Source: JAAZAI01 sp050942875 (GTDB taxonomy: Bacteria > Verrucomicrobiota > Kiritimatiellia > RFP12 > UBA3636). Taken from it: DNA of 15,018 bases. Location: assembly GCA_050942875.1 (NCBI GenBank), contig JBMNOD010000086.1:1-15018 (forward strand), written 5' to 3'. Positions 8,516 to 14,813 of this stretch are shown piece after piece. The position numbers and the translations under genes are program-made. The notes under the pieces were generated by a model. That model searched no databases. It was given only the letters and a program-made list of their open reading frames with translations, and had not been told where the DNA came from. Every line of letters begins with the position of its first letter. The stretch's first letter is position 1.

Positions 8516-11500
8516 CTAAATCCGGTTCGCCCTCTCAAGCAGGCTGAAGAGCTTGTCCACGATTTCGGCGACCTGCTCGACGTCGTCGCATTGCGCATGC
8601 AGGGCGAACGTCGTCTTCGTGCGGAGTTCGCGCATCGCATTCTCGCTCTGGGTCCAGTTGGGATGCTCGACAAAGGCCTGTTTGATTTTCGCGCTGACGG
8701 CCTCGGGCTCGGGGATGTGCGCGTCGAGCAGCGTCCGGTAGACGAAGAACGTCAGCCCGTCGAAGCCTTTCTTCGCCTGCTCGGCGCGACGGCTCTCGTC
8801 CTGCTCGATGATTCGCTTCAGTTCCTCAAGCGCTTCCGCAGTCGTTTTCTGGCGCTGCTCGAAAGCGTCCTGGACCGCCTGTGCCCGATCCCGCATCTCG
8901 ATCAGGATGGGGTCTTCGCTCGCGTCCTCGGCCTTCTTTTCGATGGTCTTCACGAGGTTGATGACTTTTGTGGCGTTGTCCTCGTGCTTTGCCGCGATGG
9001 CTTTCAGCGTGGGACGGTCGATGGTCGTGTAGCCTTCCGCCCCGAGGTCGCCCACGATCGCCCCGACATGGTTCCGAACGAGCTCGCTCGTCTTCTTCAG
9101 AAAGACGCGATCCACAGGGACCTGCTTGGCGTAGGCCTTGCGGACGACCTCGTAGATCGCGCAGAGCGTGGCATAGTCGTCGATGAAGGGGCGGAGGAAC
9201 GCATCGGGCGAGATGATTTCGTAGAGCATCTCGATCTCCTTGCATTCCTTGAAGAACGCCTTTCGCCGATCCGGATCCCGGAAGTGCTCGATGAGCCGGT
9301 CGACGGCCTTGTCGGTGAACATGAAGGCGTCGTCGTCGGCCGGCTGCGCGGTCGCGTTCGCCGCTTCCGCCGGGGCGGACGTCTTCCACGTCGCGATTTT
9401 CCCGTCCAGCCGCACGGGAAACTCGTCTTTGTCGTTCAAGCCCTCCATCTTCGTCTTGAAGAGCGCCTTGAGGATTTTGATGTCCTTGACGATGGCGTTG
9501 ACTTCGTCGCTGTCAAAAGCGAGCGCCTTTTCGAGCTTGTCGAAGAGACCCACGAAATCAAGGATGAAGCCGTGCGGCTTCACCATTCCCAGCGCTTCGT
9601 TTTCGTAGGGGCGGTTCACCCGGGCGATGGCCTGCAGCAGCGTGTGGTCGCGCATCGGCTTGTCCAGGTACATGGCGTAGAGCACGGGCGCGTCGAAGCC
9701 GGTGAGCAGCTTTTCCGTGACGATGAGGATTTTCGGCTGCTGGTCGATCTTGCCGAAGCTCTTGCGGATCTGGCGCTCCTGGTTCTTGTCCAGGTGGAAC
9801 GCCTTGAGCAGGGGCGGGTCGTTGTTGCTGCCCGTGAAAACCACTTCGGAATATTCCGGCGGCAAAAACCGGTCGAGCGCATGTTTGTACAGGGCGCAGG
9901 CTTCGCGGTCGACGCCGACAAGGAAGGCCTTGTAGCCGAGCGGTTCGACGTTCGTTTGGTAGTGGTCGGCGACGAACGCGGCCACCTTCTCGATTCGATC
10001 CCTCCCCTTGAGGAAGTTCTTCAAGTTCACCGCCTTTTCGAGGATTTTGTTCAGTTCCTCGATGTCGGCCACGCCTTCGGCTTCGGCGAGGGAGAGGAAT
10101 TCCTTGTCGAGCGTGTCGTGCGGCACGAGCATGTCGTTCGGGGCAAGCTGGTAGTAGAGTTGCAGCGTCGTGCCGTCCTCGATGCTCTCGGCGATGGAGT
10201 ACTTGTGCAGGTAGCCCCGGCCGTCCTCAAAGCCGAAGGTCTTGAACGTGCCTCGGCCGTATGCCGTCCTGTCGATGGGCGTGCCGGTGAAGCCGATGAG
10301 CGTCGCGTTGGGCAGCCCCGCCATCAAAAAGGTGCCGAGGTCGCCGCCGGTGGTGCGGTGCGCTTCGTCGATGAGCGCGTAGATGTTCGAACGCGTGTTG
10401 AGGTCCGGCGGCATGTCGCGAAACCTGTGGATCGTCGTGACGACGATGCCCCGGTAGTCGTCCTTCAGCAGTTGGTTGAGCCGGCTGATGCGGTCGGCGT
10501 GCTTGACGTCGCGCACGCCGAGGGCGGCGAGGTTCTTGAGCATCTGGTCCTCGAGCTCGTTGCGGTCGATCAACATCAGGATGGTGGGCTTGTCCGCCTC
10601 GGGCGCGCGGAAGAGCAGCTCCGCCGCCTTGATCATGGTGAAGGTCTTGCCGCTGCCCTGGGTGTGCCAGACGAGTCCGCGCGTCCGGCTGGGGTCGAGC
10701 GCGCGGGCGACGGTCGCCTCCACCGCGCCGGTCTGGTGCTGGCGCAGGATGTACTTGTTGAGATCCTCGTCCTTCTCGGCAAAGACGATGTAGTCCTTGA
10801 GGAAGGCCAGCACTTGCGGGATGGCGCAAAACTGCTTCACCTTCGTTTCAAGCTGTCCGGGAGGCCCCTTCCAGTTGAAGACGTTTCGGCGGACGAGGTT
10901 CCACGTGGCGCCGTAGGCGAAGCCGATGGCGTCGGTGGCGGAGAAGACTTGCTGCGGCACGAAAAGCTCCGGCGTTTCGTCGTGGTAGCGTCGGATTTGG
11001 TCGACGCCCAGGGCGATGGCTTCGGCCTTCGTGGCGTTCTTGCATTCGACGACCAGCACCGGGATGCCGTTGACGAGGAACACCACGTCCTCGCGCGTTC
11101 CGTGGCGGCCGTTGTGGAACGCCCATTCCTCGGTGACCTCGTAGACGTTGTTGCCGGGGTTGTCGTAGTCGATCAGGATCAGGTCGAGCTCGCGGTTTTC
11201 GCCGTGGTCGCGGAACTTCCCCTTGTTGCGCAGGTAATTCACGAAATCCCGGTTGCCGTAGATGTTCGTTTGCAGGAATTGGAAATTCTTTATCAGCGCC
11301 CCCTCGGCGTCGGTGTAGCTCGGGTTGAACCGCCGCACTTGCGCGTCGAGCAGCGCGTCGAAGAACAGCGACAACGGGGCACGGGGTTTCCTGGGGGCAC
11401 GGACATTCCTGTCCGTGGTTGTGTCCACGGGTTGGAAAACCCGTGCCCCTTTCCTGTCCGTGGTGTCATCTTGGCTTGAAGGCCTGTCTTCCTGCACAAA

Positions 11501-11608
11501 CCCCCGCCGCCGCTCGGCCTCCTCGCGGGTGACGAAGCTCCATCCGATCTCCTGCGCATACGCGAGGATTTGGGCTTGCACGGTTTTGTGTTCAGTGGGT
11601 CGTGGCAT
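8516..11608 (-). CDS. hsdR: Type I restriction enzyme endonuclease/translocase subunit HsdR, with repeat-encoded insert
   Basis: A 1030-residue HsdR that cuts unmodified DNA after ATP-driven translocation in complex with HsdM and HsdS. ATG at 11608 is preferred to TTG at 11626 because AAGGA (11616-11620) sits 7 nt upstream and MPRPTEHKTVQAQ is the usual family start. The nuclease domain shows ELDLILIDYD (D142), VLVVECK (E188, K190) and QIRRYHD. Motor motifs are HTQGSGKT (317-322), IDEAHRT (414-417), GFTGTP, and LLTGFDAP to QAIARVNRPYE. The C-terminal helical part interacts with the methylase core in known enzymes. Residues about 47-78 (11375-11472) are foreign to the family: DRKGARVFQPV, then DTTTDRNVRAPRKPRAP, is a translated palindromic element lying in the linker between the N-terminal helix and the nuclease domain. 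The frame is intact, so the enzyme may still work. Confidence 0.95.
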   Translation of the reverse strand: MPRPTEHKTVQAQILAYAQEIGWSFVTREEAERRRGFVQEDRPSSQDDTTDRKGARVFQPVDTTTDRNVRAPRKPRAPLSLFFDALLDAQVRRFNPSYTDAEGALIKNFQFLQTNIYGNRDFVNYLRNKGKFRDHGENRELDLILIDYDNPGNNVYEVTEEWAFHNGRHGTREDVVFLVNGIPVLVVECKNATKAEAIALGVDQIRRYHDETPELFVPQQVFSATDAIGFAYGATWNLVRRNVFNWKGPPGQLETKVKQFCAIPQVLAFLKDYIVFAEKDEDLNKYILRQHQTGAVEATVARALDPSRTRGLVWHTQGSGKTFTMIKAAELLFRAPEADKPTILMLIDRNELEDQMLKNLAALGVRDVKHADRISRLNQLLKDDYRGIVVTTIHRFRDMPPDLNTRSNIYALIDEAHRTTGGDLGTFLMAGLPNATLIGFTGTPIDRTAYGRGTFKTFGFEDGRGYLHKYSIAESIEDGTTLQLYYQLAPNDMLVPHDTLDKEFLSLAEAEGVADIEELNKILEKAVNLKNFLKGRDRIEKVAAFVADHYQTNVEPLGYKAFLVGVDREACALYKHALDRFLPPEYSEVVFTGSNNDPPLLKAFHLDKNQERQIRKSFGKIDQQPKILIVTEKLLTGFDAPVLYAMYLDKPMRDHTLLQAIARVNRPYENEALGMVKPHGFILDFVGLFDKLEKALAFDSDEVNAIVKDIKILKALFKTKMEGLNDKDEFPVRLDGKIATWKTSAPAEAANATAQPADDDAFMFTDKAVDRLIEHFRDPDRRKAFFKECKEIEMLYEIISPDAFLRPFIDDYATLCAIYEVVRKAYAKQVPVDRVFLKKTSELVRNHVGAIVGDLGAEGYTTIDRPTLKAIAAKHEDNATKVINLVKTIEKKAEDASEDPILIEMRDRAQAVQDAFEQRQKTTAEALEELKRIIEQDESRRAEQAKKGFDGLTFFVYRTLLDAHIPEPEAVSAKIKQAFVEHPNWTQSENAMRELRTKTTFALHAQCDDVEQVAEIVDKLFSLLERANRI
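11376..11463 (+). repeat. Palindromic element inside hsdR (18-bp unit + 56-bp core + partial)
   Basis: One degenerate 18-bp unit (11376-11393) is followed by a complete 56-bp core (11394-11449) and a 14-bp partial copy (TTTCCTGTCCGTGG, 11450-11463). In the core, hairpin 1 is CACGGACA/TGTCCGTG (11398-11405 with 11410-11417) and hairpin 2 is CACGGGTT/AACCCGTG (11426-11433 with 11438-11445). The core ends GGGGCAC and GTGCCCC are inverted repeats. hsdR reads it on the - strand as GARVFQPVDTTTDRNVRAP. Confidence 0.93.
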
Positions 11609-11615
11609 GGGGTTG

Positions 11616-11620
11616 TCCTT
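11616..11620 (-). promoter_or_regulatory. Shine-Dalgarno of hsdR
   Basis: AAGGA on the - strand, 7 nt before ATG at 11608. This decides the hsdR start over the TTG at 11626. It also shows that hsdR has its own ribosome site after the repeat-rich transposase frame. Confidence 0.7.
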
Positions 11621-11632
11621 TCGCAAGATGTT

Positions 11633-12994
11633 TTACGCTGGGGCGCGGACATTCCTGGGGGCACGGACATTCCTGGGGGCACGGACATTCTTGTCCGTGA
11701 TTGCGTCCACGGGTTGGAAAACCCGTGCCCCTTTTCCTTTTGCCCCTTTGCCTTGTGCCCCTGTCTCTTTTTGCAATGGTAACGGGGCACGGACATTCCT
11801 GGGGGCACGGACATTCTTGTCCGTGGTCGCGTTCACGGGTTGGAAAACCCGTGCCCCTTTGTCTTGTGCCCCTTTGCCTTGTGCCCCTGGTTCTTTTTGC
11901 AATGGTAACGGGGCACGGACATTCCTGGGGGCACGGACATTCTTGTCCGTGGTCGCGTTCACGGGTTGGAAAACCCGTGCCCCTTTGTCTTGTGCCCCTG
12001 TCTCTTTTTGCAATGGTAACGGGGCACGGACATTCCTGTCCGTGGTTGCGTCCACGGGTTGGAAAACCCGTGCCCCTTTCTTGTCCGTGGTTGCGCTCAC
12101 GGGTTGGAAAACCCGTGCCCCTTTGCCTTGTGCCCCTTTGCCTTGTGCTTCTTTGCCTTGTGCCCCGTTGCTTTTCGGATTTTGGCGGATGTATTCCGCC
12201 ACCTTGAAGAAGTGTCGTTCACTGCGAACCAGCCGATCCCAATACTCATCCTGCCAAAGAGTCCCCGTCCTCCCCATCCTCTTGTTGATTTCCCGCGCCG
12301 TGAATCCCTTCCACGATTTCAGGATTTCCGGCAGCCGATGGTCTCCAAGCGGGCGGAACAGCACATGCACATGGTTGGGCATCACGACGAACGAGGCGAT
12401 TTCGTATCGTTCGCCATTGAAATGCGTCAATGCGTCGGCCACGATTTTCGCGTTGGCCGGATCTCGCAGCACGCACGAGCCGATGCCTTGATCCAGCCAT
12501 TCATCGATCAGGCGGGAGAATGTTTCGTGATAGGCGGCTTCGGTTTCGTCGTCCCAAGGCTTGGGGTTTTGTGTGAGCCATGCGTTGCGATTTGCATTCC
12601 ATTGATCCAACTTCGCCTTTGGCAAAGAATCGGCGAGACGCCACGTCACAAAGCACCACACATGTCCTTGTTGCCAATGGGGCAGGTTCCTTCGGTGCGC
12701 ATCCGTCTGCGCGAGGCTGTTGTAGAAAACGGCGTCTTCATGGAAATGCAGAGGTTCTTGGGGGCTTGTGGGTTCTTGGAAAGGTACAGGAGCACAGGCG
12801 TTCCTGGGGGCACGGACATTCCTGGGGGCACGGACATTCTTGTCCGTGATTGCGTCCACGGGTTGGAAAACCCGTGCCCCTTTGCCTTGTGCCCCTGTCT
12901 CTTTTTGTAATGGTAACGGGGCACGGACATTCTTGGGGGCACGGACATTCTTGTCCGTGGTCGTACTTTCAGGCGCATGGACGCTTTTGTTCAT
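11633..12994 (-). CDS. REP-associated tyrosine transposase (RAYT, Y1/HUH family) with repeat-encoded N- and C-terminal tails
   Basis: A 453-codon frame. The catalytic domain covers about residues 84-276 (12167-12745): HVWCFVTWRLADSLP, VVMPNHVHVLF (HUH pair H208/H210), GTLWQDEYWDRLVRSERHFF and VAEYIRQNP, whose Tyr (Y268) is the likely nucleophile by analogy with TnpA-REP enzymes. RAYTs nick and join single-stranded DNA at REP palindromes and are normally single-copy and flanked by them, as here. The first ~83 residues and everything after ~277 are translated palindromic elements (GARVFQPV, TDKNVRAP, AQGKG units). ATG at 12994 overlaps the hsdS stop by 4 bp and is the only ATG before the domain in this frame. 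The native protein may have been about 190-200 residues, and whether the tails are kept in the cell is unknown. The gene sits inside a restriction operon, 24 bp before hsdR. The active-site motifs look complete. Confidence 0.85.
   Translation of the reverse strand: MNKSVHAPESTTTDKNVRAPKNVRAPLPLQKETGAQGKGARVFQPVDAITDKNVRAPRNVRAPRNACAPVPFQEPTSPQEPLHFHEDAVFYNSLAQTDAHRRNLPHWQQGHVWCFVTWRLADSLPKAKLDQWNANRNAWLTQNPKPWDDETEAAYHETFSRLIDEWLDQGIGSCVLRDPANAKIVADALTHFNGERYEIASFVVMPNHVHVLFRPLGDHRLPEILKSWKGFTAREINKRMGRTGTLWQDEYWDRLVRSERHFFKVAEYIRQNPKSNGAQGKEAQGKGAQGKGARVFQPVSATTDKKGARVFQPVDATTDRNVRAPLPLQKETGAQDKGARVFQPVNATTDKNVRAPRNVRAPLPLQKEPGAQGKGAQDKGARVFQPVNATTDKNVRAPRNVRAPLPLQKETGAQGKGAKGKGARVFQPVDAITDKNVRAPRNVRAPRNVRAPA
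11640..12165 (+). repeat. Array of palindromic elements downstream of the RAYT catalytic domain
   Basis: Four complete 56-bp cores (11676-11731, 11802-11857, 11928-11983, 12021-12076) and a right-hand partial core (12082-12121). Cores are preceded by zero to two 18-bp units (GGGGCACGGACATTCCTG at 11658-11675, 11784-11801 and 11910-11927; a variant at 11640-11657). They are linked by 15-bp CTTTGCCTTGTGCCC-like units and TTTTTGCAATGGTAAC. Core-to-core distances are 126, 126 and 93 bp, all divisible by three. The array makes up the C-terminal tail of the transposase frame. Confidence 0.95.
12121..12165 (+). repeat. Three tandem 15-bp units (AQGKG-encoding)
   Basis: CTTTGCCTTGTGCCC at 12121-12135 and 12151-12165, with the variant ending TT at 12136-12150. 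On the - strand each unit is five codons (AQGKG or AQGKE). This is the junction between the RAYT catalytic domain and the palindromic array. Confidence 0.9.
12789..12959 (+). repeat. Palindromic element array upstream of the RAYT catalytic domain
   Basis: A degenerate 18-bp unit (12789-12806), a good 18-bp unit (12807-12824) and a complete core (12825-12880) are followed by the linker TTTTTGTAATGGTAAC, another 18-bp unit (12918-12935) and the left half of a core (12936-12959). The orientation is the same as in the downstream array. The array encodes residues ~12-68 of the transposase frame. Confidence 0.93.
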
Positions 12995-14406
12995 GGCGCT
13001 TTCACCTCCACGGGTTGGAAAACCCGTGCCCCTGTCTCTTGTGCCCCTTTGCCTTGTGCCCCTGTCTCTTTTTGCACTGTTTCTTTTTGCAATGGTAACG
13101 GGGCACGGACATTCCTGTCCGTGGTTGCGCCCACGGGTTGGAAAACCCGTGCCCCTTTTCCTTGTGCCCCTTTGCCTTGTGCCCCTTTCCTGGGGGCTTC
13201 CTTGGGCTTAAACTCCAGTTCATGAACGCGAATCTTCGCGGTCATCAGTTCGTGAAGGAGGGTGTTGAAAAGGTCTTGGAGAGCGGCTTGTTTCTGCCGG
13301 GCGACGTCCAGCTTCCTGTCTAGCACCTTCGAGTGTTCGACAATTTGCGCCTGTTCATCGAGATGCGGCAGGGGAACGAGAAAGCCTTTCAGTCTAGTTG
13401 CACTGATGTTGCTTTGGCTAACTGCCCGAGTGGCAATTGACTTAAGACGAGCCTGTATCTCATCCGTATTGAAATAGCAGTTGAGAAAGAATGGGTTTAG
13501 CTTTTTCTCATCTGTTCGAAGTCGAATCAAGTACGAGGCAAACACAAAATCTCCTTCGATATCAAAGATTGCCGTGCGTCCAACAAGGTCAAGGCTGTTG
13601 GTTCTGTTAAACAGGATGTCGCCTTTCTGGACTTTGAATTTCTCGAAGTCGCTATCATTGATCTTAACATATTGGAGCATGTGCCCGACGATCTGACCTT
13701 CAATCTGATTCGTCATTCGTAGAATTGGGTGGTTTCCTTCGGCGCTCCCCTTGACCGACATGCCGTATTGAGCAATTGTCAACACCTCGCCCAACTCCAC
13801 CACCTCCCAGCTTTCAGGCACGGGGCCGATTTCCGTTTGCTTTTGGGGTTCGTTGCGGAGGCCTTCGGTGAAGAGCTTGTGCATGAGGGCCTTCTTCAGC
13901 TCGGTGGCGGTCTGGATGATCCGCTCCTGCTCCTCGATCGCCCGCTGCACCGTCGAAAGAATGTGCGCAATCTTCCTCTGCTCGGGAAGCGGGATGCCTG
14001 CTTTGTTGATGGGTAGCGTGGCTAGCTGTGATTTGTTGATTGCCTTGAAAATTGCGCCAGAGCCAAGACTGTCGATGTAGTCCTCAATCTCCTTGAGATA
14101 GAAATAGAGGAAGTCGCGGTCGATGCCCTTCGCCCGAATCGCGGCGATGCCCCGACCGATGCAGGATTGCCTGTCGCAGAGGTTCGTTGCACCCACCGGG
14201 GCACGAACGGACATCAGAATATCCCCGGATTCCGCCAGCTTTTTTGGCTCGCGGCAATAAATGCGTGGCGTCGGGTAAGTCGCTCCGAAATCCGTTTTCC
14301 CTTGGTAGAAGGGAAGCCCTTCTCCGACGTCGTTATAACTGGTGGATGGGGGCGATTGCCCCATCACAATTTTGGCAACATCGGCAAGCTTTGCTGTTGC
14401 GCTCAC
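12991..14406 (-). CDS. hsdS: Type I restriction enzyme specificity subunit HsdS with repeat-encoded C-terminal tail
   Basis: A 471-residue DNA-recognition subunit that fixes the target sequence for both methylation and cutting. GTG at 14406 overlaps the preceding stop (GTGA). Layout: target recognition domain 1, residues 1-137 (LADVAKIVMGQSPPSTSYND); central conserved helix, 138-185 (IPLPEQRKIAHIL through KKALMHKLFTEGLR); linker EIGPVPESWEVVELGEV; recognition domain 2, about 200-343; distal helix, 344-398 (VPLPHLDEQAQIVEHS through LHELMTAKIRVHELEF). A usual HsdS ends about there. Here residues ~405-471 are AQGKG repeats and two copies of GARVFQPV, all from palindromic elements. Recognition domain 2 is much poorer in GC (about 40-45% at 13381-13620, counted by hand) than the central helix region (about 60%), which fits domain swapping. 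The specificity cannot be read from the sequence. Confidence 0.93.
   Translation of the reverse strand: MSATAKLADVAKIVMGQSPPSTSYNDVGEGLPFYQGKTDFGATYPTPRIYCREPKKLAESGDILMSVRAPVGATNLCDRQSCIGRGIAAIRAKGIDRDFLYFYLKEIEDYIDSLGSGAIFKAINKSQLATLPINKAGIPLPEQRKIAHILSTVQRAIEEQERIIQTATELKKALMHKLFTEGLRNEPQKQTEIGPVPESWEVVELGEVLTIAQYGMSVKGSAEGNHPILRMTNQIEGQIVGHMLQYVKINDSDFEKFKVQKGDILFNRTNSLDLVGRTAIFDIEGDFVFASYLIRLRTDEKKLNPFFLNCYFNTDEIQARLKSIATRAVSQSNISATRLKGFLVPLPHLDEQAQIVEHSKVLDRKLDVARQKQAALQDLFNTLLHELMTAKIRVHELEFKPKEAPRKGAQGKGAQGKGARVFQPVGATTDRNVRAPLPLQKETVQKETGAQGKGAQETGARVFQPVEVKAP
13009..13200 (+). repeat. Palindromic elements at the 3' end of hsdS
   Basis: The right half of a core (hairpin 2, 13009-13032) is followed by 15-bp type units, a duplicated TTTTTGCA linker, a complete core (13100-13155) and further CCTTGTGCCCC units up to about 13190. 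hsdS reads the two cores as GARVFQPVEVKAP and GARVFQPVGATTDRNVRAP. The left half belonging to the first core lies at 12936-12959, separated by 49 nt instead of the usual 8. Confidence 0.92.
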
Positions 14407-14813
14407 GTCTTAACCCCCAGTTGCTTGAGGTTTGTCCGAATCTCGTGGATGCGGTCGAGCAGTTCGTCGAAGTAGTCCCATCCGCCGGGGTTCTTGAGGC
14501 GCTCGTCGTCCATGACGAAGCCTTTGACGATCAATTCTTGAAGCTGGGTGTTGACCCAGCGGCGGAATTGTGTGCCACGGGGCGATTTAACTCTGAAGCC
14601 AACAGCCAGAATGGCCTTCAGATTGTAGTGAAGTACGTCGTAAATTTTGCCGTCGGCAGCAGTTGTCCGGAAATCCCAGACAACTGGATTTTGACCAGCC
14701 CTGCCTTTTTCGACGCGGTTTTGGCGGAGAGCGCTGTTCGCTTTCGCTTTCCGCGCATTCTCGGTTTGAACTGTCAAGGAATCCTTGACGGTTGCTTGGG
14801 GGCTGAGTTTCAT
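14403..14813 (-). CDS. Shortened RhuM-family protein between hsdM and hsdS
   Basis: A 136-residue protein. FRTTAADGKIYDVLHYNL, AVGFRVKSPRGTQFRRW and KGFVMDDERLKNPGGWDYFDELLDRIHEIR are the conserved centre of RhuM-family proteins (named after a Salmonella pathogenicity-island gene), which often lie in type I restriction operons. Full-length members are about 300-350 residues. This one lacks the N-terminal helix-turn-helix-like part and stops right after the RIHEIR helix. Residues 1-45 (MKLSPQATVKDSLTVQTENA onwards) look rearranged. The last residues, LKQLGVKT, copy the HsdM end LKQLGVGA through a 19-bp direct repeat. It starts inside the hsdM stop (ATGA) and ends inside the hsdS start (GTGA). 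It may be a degraded remnant kept because it does not break translational coupling, or a real mini-protein. The function of the family is not established. Confidence 0.75.
   Translation of the reverse strand: MKLSPQATVKDSLTVQTENARKAKANSALRQNRVEKGRAGQNPVVWDFRTTAADGKIYDVLHYNLKAILAVGFRVKSPRGTQFRRWVNTQLQELIVKGFVMDDERLKNPGGWDYFDELLDRIHEIRTNLKQLGVKT
14412..14430 (+). repeat. 19-bp direct repeat, copy 1 (end of RhuM-family gene)
   Basis: AACCCCCAGTTGCTTGAGG, identical to 14819-14837. It encodes LKQLGV at the end of the RhuM-family protein. The two copies start 407 bp apart and bracket that gene. Confidence 0.9.
14773..14789. other. Perfect 17-bp inverted repeat near the start of the RhuM-family gene
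   Basis: GTCAAGGA-A-TCCTTGAC has 8-bp arms around one central base, 24-40 nt inside the coding sequence. It may be a protein binding site or a chance result of the VKDSLT codons. Confidence 0.4.

Noticed and set aside
8512..8673. Upstream extension of the DUF45 gene (start at 8673)
   Set aside because: It overlaps hsdR in another frame, is Arg/Ser-rich and has no family similarity; the ATG at 8511 directly after the hsdR stop fits better.
8366..11479. + strand frame of 1037 codons across hsdR
   Set aside because: It is the antisense of hsdR, whose motor and nuclease motifs are unmistakable.
11609..11626. TTG at 11626 as the hsdR start
   Set aside because: The ATG at 11608 has AAGGA at good spacing and matches the usual HsdR N-terminus; the TTG would place that ribosome site inside the coding sequence.
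11325..12491. + strand frame encoding GARTFLSVV/TGWKTRAP repeats
   Set aside because: It is the reverse-strand reading of the palindromic elements and continues antisense into both hsdR and RAYT. No start context or domain supports it, although such peptides may be annotated as hypothetical proteins elsewhere.
11640..13200. CRISPR-like or classical insertion sequence with terminal inverted repeats
   Set aside because: The repeats are palindromic cores with conserved linkers and no unique spacers. Flanking arrays are in direct orientation and no target-site duplication is seen, which fits REP/RAYT and not a DDE insertion sequence.
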